Below, one piece after another: positions 6,566-13,545 of a DNA stretch of 13,545 bases. Each line of letters starts with the position of its first letter. The stretch's first letter is position 1. The notes beneath the pieces were generated by a model. The model saw only the letters and a program-made list of their open reading frames with translations. It was not told the origin of the DNA and made no database searches. The position numbers and the translations under genes are program-made. This DNA comes from Candidatus Neomicrothrix sp. UBA7388 (lineage in GTDB: Bacteria > Actinomycetota > Acidimicrobiia > Acidimicrobiales > Poriferisodalaceae): the NCBI GenBank assembly GCA_002470695.1, contig DKNM01000122.1:1-13545 (forward strand). Direction: 5' to 3'.

Positions 6566-7354
6566 ATGACAGACCTTTCCGGCAAAGTCGTTGTTGTTAC
6601 GGGCGCAAGTCGTGGCATCGGAGAAGCAAGTGCCAAGGCGCTGGACGCCTGCGGAGCGCAAGTCATTCTGACTGGAAGAACGACTGACGACTTAGAAAGA
6701 GTCGCTGATCAGTTGAGCAATGAGCCAATCGTGCTTCCAGCGGACTTATCGTTGGCGGGCGCAGGCACCGCTCTGGCAGAAAGCGTGCTTAATGTCGTAG
6801 ATGGCGTCGATGCTCTCGTTAACAATGCGGGAATTCCCATGCGGCGGATGCCGGAGCAATTGTCTGAAGATGACATTGATCTCGTATTCGCGATAAACGT
6901 ACGATCCCTTCTCACGCTGTCAATTGGGTTAGCTCCCTCAATGAAAAAACGAGGTGGTGGGTCGATCATTAACGTCAGTTCTGTTGCAGGGGTGCGTGGC
7001 CCAGGAGCGCGCGTCGCTTACGCAGGAACTAAAGGTGCTGTCGACGCTATGACTCGGGCACTCGCGTCAGACTGGGGCCCCGACAACATTCGCGTCAATT
7101 CGATAGCGCCCGGTCTTATCGCCACCGCAATTTGGGAAGAAAGCAGGGAAACGATCCCTGGGCTGATTGAGGACATGGAGGGGCAAATCGCTCTGAAGCG
7201 ATGGGGCTTTGGTGACGACATCGCAGACGTGGTCGTCTTTTTTGCCTCAGAGGCCTCGCGTTACGTAACTGGAGAAACACTCGTTGTCGACGGAGGACTC
7301 GCGCGCGTAACGGCTTCAGCTAAGCCTCAAGTGTTACCTGAGTTGCTCGACTGA
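6566..7354 (+). CDS. Short-chain dehydrogenase/reductase (classical SDR)
   Basis: The 262-residue protein has every classical SDR landmark: cofactor motif TGASRGIG (12-19), NNAG (86-89), catalytic Ser139 in INVSSVAG, and Tyr152-x3-Lys156 in YAGTK, then PGLIAT and the C-terminal VTGETLVVDGG. It oxidises or reduces a hydroxyl/carbonyl with NAD(P)(H). Arg16 and GRT at the end of strand 2, rather than an acidic residue, lean towards NADP(H), but this is weak. A strong AAGGGGG ribosome site (6552-6558) stands before the ATG. It is second in a likely operon with the Cys-elbow hydrolase. Downstream it converges on the transporter operon. The hairpin at 7407-7439 has no U-run in the plus direction, so how this transcript ends is unclear. 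Substrate is unknown. Confidence 0.93.
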   Translation: MTDLSGKVVVVTGASRGIGEASAKALDACGAQVILTGRTTDDLERVADQLSNEPIVLPADLSLAGAGTALAESVLNVVDGVDALVNNAGIPMRRMPEQLSEDDIDLVFAINVRSLLTLSIGLAPSMKKRGGGSIINVSSVAGVRGPGARVAYAGTKGAVDAMTRALASDWGPDNIRVNSIAPGLIATAIWEESRETIPGLIEDMEGQIALKRWGFGDDIADVVVFFASEASRYVTGETLVVDGGLARVTASAKPQVLPELLD

Positions 7355-7399
7355 TTAACTACGTCCGCGGATCGTGGCAGCGACTTGAAAGCTGTACAT

Positions 7400-7439
7400 A
7401 AAAACGACGAAGGAGCGGGACCTGAGTCCCGCTCCTCGT
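7400..7439 (-). terminator. Rho-independent terminator of the ABC transporter operon
   Basis: GGAGCGGGAC (7412-7421) pairs perfectly with GTCCCGCTCC (7426-7435) around a CTGA loop. The stem extends by ACGA (7407-7410) with TCGT (7436-7439) past a single bulged A at 7411. The A5 run at 7400-7404 becomes U5 in the minus-strand transcript just after the stem. It lies 33 nt downstream of the binding-protein stop codon. There is no T-run on the plus side, so it is oriented for minus-strand transcripts. Confidence 0.85.
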
Positions 7440-7471
7440 GAATGCGTGCTCCAGAAGGAGAAGCTAGGTGA

Positions 7472-8641
7472 TCAGCTTGCGGCGCGTGCTGCGTCGAGCC
7501 AGCCGTCAACCGTTGACCGATTGCCTGCAATCCAATCAGCTGCCAAATCCTTGGGGTCAGCTCCTTCACCTTGGGCCACGTTGGCCAAGGAGACATCCAT
7601 AACGGACAACTTGATTTGCAGGAGGAGTTCCTCCGCAGCTGGGTTAGCGGCCAAGAAGTCATTATTTGCAGCTGCCCTAATGTCTGCTGCAGCCCAGCCG
7701 ATTGGGCAGAGCCCCTCAGCGGAGCGTGCCGGGCACATCTCTTCGCTGATAGCAGCTGTTCCTGGACGTTGATCCCATGCTTCGCCACCCTCTTGTTGGG
7801 TTGGGTTCGAATCGTCTAAGACGTACTCAAGGCCAATCCAGTAGGCGTTGTCACCCGGACGGATTTGGGTGATGTATGCGGAAGGCGTCCAGGTGTAAGC
7901 GATGACTGGGAGGCCCTCGTTGACCATGTCGACAGCCTGTGCCCACATGGCGTCGTATCCGGCCTTCACTTGCTGGATGTTCTTGTAGCCAGCGCCAGCG
8001 ATTTGAGCATTGATGATGTTGTCGCAAGTCCAGTCTTCAGGGCAGCCCATTACGTCGACTATTCCGTTACCTGGGTTGGCGTCGGTTGCATCGTACGCTG
8101 CGATCGCATCTGCGTTGTTGTCAAGGTCTTCAAGGGTCCAGATTTGGTACTCCTCTGCGAATCCTTTAGTGATGAGCATTCCTTGAAGCCCACCTGACAT
8201 CATTTCCTCACCGAGGACCGACACGTGGTCACCAACTAGGGAACCGTCTGTCATCTCCCCGTTTAACCAACTTTGATGGCCAGGCATCCAAGAGTTGGCC
8301 CAGAAATCCATATCGCCCGATGCCATGGCCATGAACGCGTTCTGAGGACCGAGCTCCATGTCTGCTGACTCAGTTACGTCGTAGCCAAGCTCGCGTAGCA
8401 AAGCAGTGTAAATTTCAGCCTGCACGTAGCCGGTGCTCCAGTTGGCTCGTCCTGAGGTAACAGAAACGCCTTCACCGGGTGTCATACTCATTGCGGCTTC
8501 AGTGGTGGCTGGCGCGGATGCTGACGCTGAGGCCTCTGATGAACTGCTAGAAGCTGAGTCGTCATCGCTGCCGCAAGCAGCAAGTATCAAGAGCGCTGCC
8601 GTAGCTACAGCTAGGACGCGCGTGAGTGATTTCTTCTTCAT
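7472..8641 (-). CDS. Glycine betaine/proline-type ABC transporter substrate-binding lipoprotein (ProX/OpuAC family)
   Basis: This is the extracytoplasmic binding protein of the adjacent importer. MKKK starts a signal peptide with a hydrophobic core and the lipobox LAAC, so Cys23 should be lipidated and anchor it to the outer face of the membrane. A Ser/Ala-rich linker (about 24-50) follows. The OpuAC-type domain begins at RANWSTGY (Trp68) and continues with DFWANSWMPGH (Trp114, Trp118) and YTWTPSAY; aromatic residues at such sites form the cage for quaternary ammonium groups in ProX. Two Cys pairs (GCPEDWTC and CPARSAEGLC) could form disulfides. The frame is open for 61 more codons upstream, but the signal peptide and a GGGAGGG site 8 nt before 8641 fix the start. 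It is last in the operon, 130 nt after the permease. Glycine betaine is the likeliest ligand; choline, proline betaine or carnitine are possible. Confidence 0.92.
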   Translation of the reverse strand: MKKKSLTRVLAVATAALLILAACGSDDDSASSSSSEASASASAPATTEAAMSMTPGEGVSVTSGRANWSTGYVQAEIYTALLRELGYDVTESADMELGPQNAFMAMASGDMDFWANSWMPGHQSWLNGEMTDGSLVGDHVSVLGEEMMSGGLQGMLITKGFAEEYQIWTLEDLDNNADAIAAYDATDANPGNGIVDVMGCPEDWTCDNIINAQIAGAGYKNIQQVKAGYDAMWAQAVDMVNEGLPVIAYTWTPSAYITQIRPGDNAYWIGLEYVLDDSNPTQQEGGEAWDQRPGTAAISEEMCPARSAEGLCPIGWAAADIRAAANNDFLAANPAAEELLLQIKLSVMDVSLANVAQGEGADPKDLAADWIAGNRSTVDGWLDAARAAS

Positions 8642-8649
8642 AAATGGGG

Positions 8650-8656
8650 CCCTCCC
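8650..8656 (-). promoter_or_regulatory. Ribosome binding site that fixes the binding-protein start
   Basis: GGGAGGG on the minus strand lies 8 nt before the ATG at 8641. It decides against the longer open frame, which would reach back to 8824 and overlap the permease gene. Confidence 0.75.
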
Positions 8657-8771
8657 TAGAGTCCCTGTCCAAGCGGCAGGCCTCATTGGGCCCGCACACC
8701 CCTCAAAGGTTAGTCGGAAACGGCCCTTAGGTATAACTTTCCTGGCTCTGAGCCCTAGATAACGGCGATAT

Positions 8772-11051
8772 TTACTCGCTGTAAACCTGTTTTCTGTCAA
8801 ATTCTGACAAGGTTCCCCGGACACTGGCAGCGCTTGTTACACCTGCGAACAAAAGGAACAGCGCTCCAACGCCCGAGACAAGGTTGGTTTCGGCCACCCT
8901 AGAAATGCTCCCAATCCAGGCCACGGCGATAAGGGTAAGCCCGAGCCCAATTCCGCAAACCATGGAGCACCATCGATAACGGAACAGCTCGTCTTGCGAA
9001 AAGAAACCAGACGCAGGTATCGCTACAAGCAGGCTTAGGAGACCGAGGAAGATAGTCATCCAACCGAGCCCGGCTCCTTCGTCGGTAAAGCCGTCATAGA
9101 TCACATCACCAGTTCTTTGGGCATAAGAGATGAGAGCGGTGTATTCGGCGGCCAGTGACCCAACCTTTCCTAAATCGCCAGCTTCTTCCGCAGCCTTGCT
9201 CTGTTCTGTAATGGCATCGAGCTCAATCTGTAACTCGGGTCCGATAACCGATTGAGCGCGTGTATCAAACGTCCAACCGGAGTAGCCGGCCATGATCAAG
9301 AGGAGCAGTGCGAATGTTAGGCCCACCATCCGGCCCCAGTTGATTCCAGACGCCAATGGTCGCCGAGCGCCCATGGGCGCATTCCACACCCAAGTCAAGC
9401 TTCCTACAACCATAAGAAATGTCCCAAAGAGAGCGACGTAAATTCCGGCGGAACGCTGAAAGTTTGCGGCCGTATCTGGCGCGTCGGCGATAACGGCCGA
9501 AAGTGCCACAATCGAGGCGGCAACGCTGAATATGGTCGCACCGTCAGGACCGAGCCATCGGTTCTTTCTACCCGGCGTCAGAGTTGTGGAGTAAACAGCA
9601 CCGGCTACCGTGAGGAGACAAAGGAGAATAGCGATGCCGAACCACGAGCCACCTGAAGCTTCGATTCCGTTAAAAGAGCTGCCGACGAGGGCTTGATCGG
9701 CGAAACGGCCGTAAGCAGAGATGTGCCCCGAATCGCTGTTCCAGGGCATCAGCAAGCCTAGAAGCGTAATCAAACAACCGACTCCTGCTGCACCCATAGC
9801 GAAGCGTTCTCTACGCTGAAGAGGCTCGTAGATTGCCGCATCGGGCTCCAGGGAAGTCTCAATGCTCTCTGAGGTCTTTTCCGGTATTAGCTCCTCCGGG
9901 GTTCTCGTGTTTTTCCATGCAGCGTTGATACGGCTAAAGAGGCCAGCTCTGTCTGTATCGTCGGGTTGGGTTAACCGATCGAGCACCACTGCGACAATGA
10001 AGAACGCTAATCCGCCCGATCCGGCAAGCGCTATGTCCTGATTGGCGATAGACCGATAAAGAAGTCGTCCTAATCCGCCAGCCCCCATAATTGCAGCTAT
10101 GCCCAGCATCGAGATTGCGAGGAGGAGTGTCTGGTTAATGCCGGTCATGAGGGCGGCTCGTGCTAGAGGTAACTGGACATCTGTCAGCACTCGGCGTTCA
10201 GATGCTCCATAAGCTCTAGCGGCCTCGACTACATCCTCCGGCACCTGTCTAATCCCTAAGTTTGTGAGGCGAATTAATGGTGGTAGAGCGAAAACCATTG
10301 TCACCATCGTCGCTGAAACAAAGCCGACTCCGAAGAAAAAAACGAACGGCAGCATGTAGACGAAAGAGTGAACAACTTGCATGGCGTCCAACAGTGGTCG
10401 GACTATCCGCCAAACACTGTCTATGCGGCCGCAAGCTACGCCTGTGGGAATCCCGATAATAACGCAGAGAATTACCGCCACGGCGATGAAGCCGATCGTC
10501 CGAGCCGTCTCCTTCCAATATTCCTCCCCGAGCAGGCCACAAATTGTCAACCCAAGAAATGAGCCGACGCCAACTTGTAGGCCTCGAAAAACCCATCCTG
10601 CGAAGAAAGCGATAAGACATACAGTTAGCCAAGACAGCCCAAGTAACCAGTCGTCAACGACGACGGTGAGCATGGTTTGAAACGGCCACTTAATTACGGC
10701 GAGGGTCTCCTTCATGTTTAAGTCGACCCAGACCGTGATTTGCTCAACCCAATCACCGACCGGGATCTGCCATTTGTCAAGGACGGTATTTTGTCGCTGG
10801 TCCCAGTCGCCGATGCTGCGATACCACAAAACGCCTAGCAGTCCGATAAGAGCCCCTACAGCTGTCGTGACCTTTCGATTCCGGACCGATCCAAGCAGTA
10901 CCAACACTGGAAGAGCGAAGACTCCAATCACTGCGAGAAATTCGATGCCTGAAGCAACGGCGTCAGCTACCTGGTCTCCTCGTTCGAGGTCGGTGATTTT
11001 GCCGACGGTTCGGTCAACAAAATGTCCACTCGTTTCTGCGTAGAGACTCAT
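8772..11051 (-). CDS. ABC transporter permease (ProW-like) with an extra C-terminal multi-helix membrane domain
   Basis: Residues 1 to about 360 are a ProW/OpuAB-like inner-membrane permease. It has an N-terminal helix pair, the periplasmic-type segment around residues 75-120, several core helices, and the EAA loop VEAARAYGASERRVL (near 270-285) that docks on the ATPase. ProW proteins are normally about 280-350 residues. Here a charged linker (about 365-405, rich in Glu/Thr/Pro) leads into some 350 more residues with about eight predicted helices. These include LLMPWNSDSG after the first, and a soluble Glu/Ala-rich segment (ELQIELDAITEQSKAAEEAG) between the fifth and sixth. I do not recognise this domain. 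The ATG at 11051 overlaps the ATPase stop by 1 nt (TGATG) and lies 8 nt after GAGGTG; GTG at 11054 is the alternative. Coupled translation with the ATPase is likely. Confidence 0.9.
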   Translation of the reverse strand: MSLYAETSGHFVDRTVGKITDLERGDQVADAVASGIEFLAVIGVFALPVLVLLGSVRNRKVTTAVGALIGLLGVLWYRSIGDWDQRQNTVLDKWQIPVGDWVEQITVWVDLNMKETLAVIKWPFQTMLTVVVDDWLLGLSWLTVCLIAFFAGWVFRGLQVGVGSFLGLTICGLLGEEYWKETARTIGFIAVAVILCVIIGIPTGVACGRIDSVWRIVRPLLDAMQVVHSFVYMLPFVFFFGVGFVSATMVTMVFALPPLIRLTNLGIRQVPEDVVEAARAYGASERRVLTDVQLPLARAALMTGINQTLLLAISMLGIAAIMGAGGLGRLLYRSIANQDIALAGSGGLAFFIVAVVLDRLTQPDDTDRAGLFSRINAAWKNTRTPEELIPEKTSESIETSLEPDAAIYEPLQRRERFAMGAAGVGCLITLLGLLMPWNSDSGHISAYGRFADQALVGSSFNGIEASGGSWFGIAILLCLLTVAGAVYSTTLTPGRKNRWLGPDGATIFSVAASIVALSAVIADAPDTAANFQRSAGIYVALFGTFLMVVGSLTWVWNAPMGARRPLASGINWGRMVGLTFALLLLIMAGYSGWTFDTRAQSVIGPELQIELDAITEQSKAAEEAGDLGKVGSLAAEYTALISYAQRTGDVIYDGFTDEGAGLGWMTIFLGLLSLLVAIPASGFFSQDELFRYRWCSMVCGIGLGLTLIAVAWIGSISRVAETNLVSGVGALFLLFAGVTSAASVRGTLSEFDRKQVYSE

Positions 11052-12271
11052 CACATGTACACCTCGCGCTCAAATGCGTCCGCCAATGCTTCAACCCTTC
11101 CGAGTTCCTCCAACACGGCGGTTGGTTCGATTTTGCCGATGAGTACTCCTGCTGAATCGCAACAAGCTATCGGAAGACCTCGCCCTGCTTCGGCGTAGAG
11201 TTCGTTCAGGGTCTGTGAAGGGCTAGCTGTAGGGAAATCGGTTCGCATCGCATTGGCGAGACTTGGAGTCCCATTGATGGCTGTTCGGTCAACGTCCTCT
11301 TTGCTGACGAGTCCACAGCACTTTCCCTCGGCATCAACAACGAAAGTTGACTGCACTGTGGTTAGTGTCGCTATGACCTGTTCAAGCGGCTCGTCGAGCC
11401 GGACCGGTTCCGCTGACTCCATTACCTCTTCGGCCCTGATAACGCGCCCTTGGTCAACATCTTGCACGAACTCAGCGACATAGCCAGTGGCCGGCTCCGT
11501 GAGGATCTCTTCGGGCGTGCCGATCTGAACGACCACGCCATCTTTCATGATGCATACTCGGTCGCCTATGCGCAGTGCCTCATTGAGGTCGTGAGTGATA
11601 AACAAAATTGTTTTCTTAACCTCCGATTGAATCGCCATCAACTCATCTTGCATTTGGCGTCGAATTAGTGGGTCGAGAGCGCTAAACGCCTCGTCCATGA
11701 GGAGAATGTCCGGATCCGAAGCTAGGGCCCTTGCTAAGCCCACCCGCTGTTGCATTCCACCTGATAACTCGCTCGTAGCATTATCAGCGTAGGGTTCTAG
11801 CCCCACAAGGCGTAGGGCTCGCCGCGCAGCGCGTTCTCGTTCCGCTCGGTCAACTTTTTGTACCTTGAGACCATAGGCGACGTTATCAATAACGTTTCTG
11901 TGCGGAAATAGTGCAAAGTGCTGGAATACCATGCCCATTTTTTCTCGACGAAACGCTTGGAGCTCCTTGCCGTCTAATTGTTGGACATCGACTCCATCTA
12001 CTAAGACTTGGCCGTGGGTAACGTCGTGAAGTTTGTTGACGGTACGTATGGCCGTCGATTTCCCGGAGCCGGAGAGGCCCATCACGACAAAAATTTCCCC
12101 CTTTTTGACTGAGAAAGAGACATCGCTTAATCCGACGACATGCCCTGACTGGCGTTGGACTTCATTCTTATGAACGCCAGCTTGGGCGAGGTCGAAGGCG
12201 CGCCCTCTGGGCTGTGGGCCGAAGATTTTGTAGACATTTTCAAGACGGATTATCTCGTCATTTTCCGGCAT
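11051..12271 (-). CDS. proV: Glycine betaine/proline-type ABC transporter ATP-binding protein with CBS region (ProV/OpuAA family)
   Basis: This subunit hydrolyses ATP at the cytoplasmic face to drive uptake by the adjacent permease and binding protein. Walker A GLSGSGKST is at 65-73, with the Q-loop in VFQHFALFPHR. The signature LSGGMQQR is at 169-176, Walker B ILLMDE at 189-194, then AFSALDPLIRRQMQDEL, a sequence typical of ProV/OpuAA, and the switch His227 in THD. Residues from about 285 to 390 form a CBS-like regulatory region (ITHD domain followed by EEVMES, STFVVDAEGK, and GKIEPTAV), which in OpuA-type transporters senses ionic strength or nucleotides. The total of 406 residues is normal for the family. 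It is the first gene of the transporter operon, and its stop overlaps the permease start. Spacing to a weak AAAGG ribosome site is long. The symbol is given at family level; orthology to E. coli ProV is not proved. Confidence 0.94.
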   Translation of the reverse strand: MPENDEIIRLENVYKIFGPQPRGRAFDLAQAGVHKNEVQRQSGHVVGLSDVSFSVKKGEIFVVMGLSGSGKSTAIRTVNKLHDVTHGQVLVDGVDVQQLDGKELQAFRREKMGMVFQHFALFPHRNVIDNVAYGLKVQKVDRAERERAARRALRLVGLEPYADNATSELSGGMQQRVGLARALASDPDILLMDEAFSALDPLIRRQMQDELMAIQSEVKKTILFITHDLNEALRIGDRVCIMKDGVVVQIGTPEEILTEPATGYVAEFVQDVDQGRVIRAEEVMESAEPVRLDEPLEQVIATLTTVQSTFVVDAEGKCCGLVSKEDVDRTAINGTPSLANAMRTDFPTASPSQTLNELYAEAGRGLPIACCDSAGVLIGKIEPTAVLEELGRVEALADAFEREVYM

Positions 12272-12343
12272 CTGAATAGCGACGCCTTTCTGTTGGGTTG
12301 GACCAACGAAGCTGAAACCTGCACAAAGGTCACGGCCAACATA

Positions 12344-12383
12344 ACAGTGACGGGACTGTCAGACGAACATTCGCGTGTGTCAA
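12344..12383 (-). promoter_or_regulatory. Candidate promoter and overlapping dyad for the transporter operon
   Basis: On the minus strand a perfect TTGACA (12383-12378) is followed after 17 nt by GACAGT (12360-12355), a weak -10 with three matches to TATAAT. The dyad ACAGT-N6-ACTGT (12344-12359) overlaps the -10, and a second pair GTCAC/GTGAC (12329-12333 and 12347-12351) overlaps that. The site lies in the 164-nt gap between the macrodomain gene and the ATPase gene, which contains no other gene and no obvious terminator. Repression by a protein binding the dyad is possible but unproved. Confidence 0.35.
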
Positions 12384-12435
12384 GCCCTTAATTGGTGGTG
12401 AAGCGCTCTAGTAGTTATTGGCCCTCGGTGCGAAC

Positions 12436-12987
12436 TCAAGGGGTGTTGTTCGGTCCTAATCGGTCGACAACGGCCTTTGTGATACGAAAGTTTTCCTCGT
12501 CGAAACACACGAGAAAAATCGAGCGCGGCGCTTCGGCTCTTTGATGGGCCTCTAGCCATGAACAGACAGCGGAAACTGCGATTGGCGCGGCGAGTTTCTT
12601 TGGGAACCCATACACTCCGGTGCTAATAGCGCTGAAGGCTACTGAGTCGGCTCTCAGGTTTGACGCAGCGTCTAAAGCGGATTTGTAACAGCTGGAAAGT
12701 AAAAGTGAGCTTCGCTCCTGTCCTTCCTCGCTCCAAATCGGGCCCACAGTATGAATGATCCATTTAGCGGGAAGGTCTCCGGCCGACGTTGTCACTGCGC
12801 TTCCTGTTGCGCACAAACCATTCTTTTCTATGATCGCAGCGCACTCGTTGATTAGCCCAGGTCCGGCTCCTGCGTGTATAGCCCCGTCGACCCCTCCGCC
12901 GCCTTGGAGTCCCGAGTTCGCGGCGTTGACTATTGCGTCAACGGTGAGCGAGGTTATGTCCTTTTTGATGACAGAAATTGAAGTCAC
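12436..12987 (-). CDS. Macrodomain protein, probable O-acetyl-ADP-ribose deacetylase (YmdB-like)
   Basis: The 183-residue single-domain protein carries the MacroD-type signature: DAIVNAANSGLQGGGGVDGAIH with Asn24 and Asp34, which match the catalytic Asn and Asp of YmdB/MacroD enzymes. WIIHTVGPIW follows at mid-length, and AISTGVYGFPKK near 118-129 binds the distal ribose and phosphates. Such proteins remove acetyl from O-acetyl-ADP-ribose and can remove ADP-ribose from acidic residues; they act in the cytoplasm. The start is GTG at 12987, 11 nt after the stop of the Baeyer-Villiger monooxygenase and with a weak AAGAGA site, so co-transcription is likely. The pairing with a flavin monooxygenase is unusual. 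No sirtuin or ADP-ribosyltransferase is in view. Family assignment is firm; the biological substrate is not known. Confidence 0.92.
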   Translation of the reverse strand: MTSISVIKKDITSLTVDAIVNAANSGLQGGGGVDGAIHAGAGPGLINECAAIIEKNGLCATGSAVTTSAGDLPAKWIIHTVGPIWSEEGQERSSLLLSSCYKSALDAASNLRADSVAFSAISTGVYGFPKKLAAPIAVSAVCSWLEAHQRAEAPRSIFLVCFDEENFRITKAVVDRLGPNNTP

Positions 12988-12998
12988 GATGTGTTCTC

Positions 12999-13545
12999 TT
13001 AACTCAAGGTAAAGCCGCTGTATTCGCTAGCGGCAACTTCAGCGCACTTTTCGGCATATGCGGGGTATCCGATCAGCGGCATGAATATCCTTGTTTTTCC
13101 TGGAATATTCGCTCCCAGATACCAAGAGTTGCACGACGGGTACAGCGTTTGATCCGCAACAGTGTTTACGTGTTCAACCCAGTCATCGGCCGCTTGCTCG
13201 GTAGCCTCGATTGTGGTTTGTTCGTTCTCTCTCATGTATACGAGGCAGTCGCGAATCCACTCGACGTGCTGTTCAATCGCCATAATCATGTTGGTCAATA
13301 CGGAGGGACTTCCCGGACCAGTAACGGTGAAAAGGTTGGGAAAGTTCGGCACTCCGAGGCCCAAAAAAGTCCGCGGCCCGGCTGCCCATTCGGACCCTAA
13401 AGTGGCACCATTGCGGCCCGAAATGTTCATTTTTAATAGGCTTCCGGTCATTGCGTCGAACCCGGTGGCGAAAACGAGCGCGTCAAATTTGAATTCTGTG
13501 CCGTTAGCCGAGACTCCGTTTCTCGTAATTCGCTCGATGCCGGTT
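12999..13545 (-). CDS. Flavin-containing Baeyer-Villiger monooxygenase, C-terminal part, 5' end beyond window edge
   Basis: The frame is open from the right edge; 181 C-terminal residues are visible and an apparent Met at 13451 is internal. The visible part begins in the segment leading to DALVFATGFDAMTG, the conserved ATGFD element of cyclohexanone-monooxygenase-type enzymes. It continues with RTFLGLGVPNFPNLF, TGPGSPSVLTNM and CNSWYLGANIPGK, and ends in a GYPAYAEKCAEVA-like tail. All of these match the C-terminus of type I Baeyer-Villiger monooxygenases, which use FAD, NADPH and O2 to insert oxygen next to a ketone carbonyl and give an ester or lactone. Full members have about 540-600 residues, so two thirds are missing here, including both Rossmann motifs and the Baeyer-Villiger fingerprint. 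It is the upstream partner of the macrodomain gene. Substrate (cyclic, aryl or steroid ketone) cannot be decided. Confidence 0.9.
   Translation of the reverse strand, partial: TGIERITRNGVSANGTEFKFDALVFATGFDAMTGSLLKMNISGRNGATLGSEWAAGPRTFLGLGVPNFPNLFTVTGPGSPSVLTNMIMAIEQHVEWIRDCLVYMRENEQTTIEATEQAADDWVEHVNTVADQTLYPSCNSWYLGANIPGKTRIFMPLIGYPAYAEKCAEVAASEYSGFTLS

Noticed and set aside
7400..7439. Bidirectional terminator serving the SDR as well
   Set aside because: The plus-direction side of the stem has no T-run; only the minus-strand transcript gets a U-tract.
7327..7788. Minus-strand 153-codon frame over the terminator and the end of the binding-protein gene
   Set aside because: It reads across the intrinsic terminator and is a shifted-frame shadow of the binding-protein coding sequence.
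8642..8824. Binding-protein gene starting at 8824 with 61 extra residues
   Set aside because: The extra residues would precede a textbook lipoprotein signal peptide and overlap the permease gene, and a strong ribosome site marks the start at 8641.
10249..11043. Several open frames on both strands within the permease gene
   Set aside because: They are alternative-frame shadows of the permease; none shows a ribosome site or a recognisable protein.
12999..13451. A complete 150-residue protein starting at Met 13451
   Set aside because: The frame continues upstream to the window edge through the conserved ATGFD region, so that Met is internal to a truncated monooxygenase.

Overview
The window looks like part of a chromosome of a free-living, probably aerobic actinobacterium, possibly Acidimicrobiia. 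This is inferred from the actinobacterial-style lipoprotein (LAAC lipobox followed by a Ser/Ala-rich linker), frequent GTG starts, starts without a Shine-Dalgarno that look leaderless, and the mix of catabolic flavoenzymes. GC content by eye is only slightly above half. No rRNA, tRNA, CRISPR array, insertion sequence or phage gene was seen. Genes are packed densely and no gene-free stretch exceeds about 215 bases.

Layout, left to right. (1) Minus strand: an acyl-CoA dehydrogenase (1849-2991) followed by a hydantoinase/oxoprolinase A-type gene that runs off the left edge (1-1820). (2) A divergent promoter region at 2992-3212. (3) Plus strand: lumazine synthase ribH (3213-3692) and a metal-dependent amidohydrolase of the amidohydrolase-2/ACMSD-like family (3798-4940). 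(4) Minus strand: a Ser-type alpha/beta hydrolase (4942-5778), convergent with the amidohydrolase (1 nt between the stop codons) and head-to-head with the next gene. (5) Plus strand: an alpha/beta hydrolase-fold protein with Cys in the nucleophile elbow (5806-6537) and a short-chain dehydrogenase/reductase (6566-7354). (6) Minus strand: an intrinsic terminator (7400-7439) closes a three-gene glycine-betaine-type ABC transporter operon, read as ATPase with CBS region (11051-12271), permease with a large extra membrane domain (8772-11051), and lipoprotein binding protein (7472-8641). (7) Minus strand: the C-terminal third of a Baeyer-Villiger monooxygenase (12999 to the right edge), followed 11 nt later by a macrodomain protein (12436-12987).

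How the genes may work together. The transporter operon is self-contained: a ProV/ProW/ProX-type importer for a quaternary amine or similar osmolyte. The remaining enzymes could form a route in which an alcohol is oxidised by the SDR, the ketone gains oxygen from the Baeyer-Villiger enzyme, the ester or lactone is cleaved by an alpha/beta hydrolase, and the acid, once converted to its CoA thioester, is processed by the acyl-CoA dehydrogenase. RibH would help supply flavin for the two flavoenzymes. This route is a hypothesis from family membership and proximity. No substrate can be read from the sequence.

The most unusual items are the permease fused to roughly 350 extra residues of membrane domain, the macrodomain gene coupled to a Baeyer-Villiger monooxygenase, and the Cys-elbow hydrolase that lacks an obvious late catalytic His.
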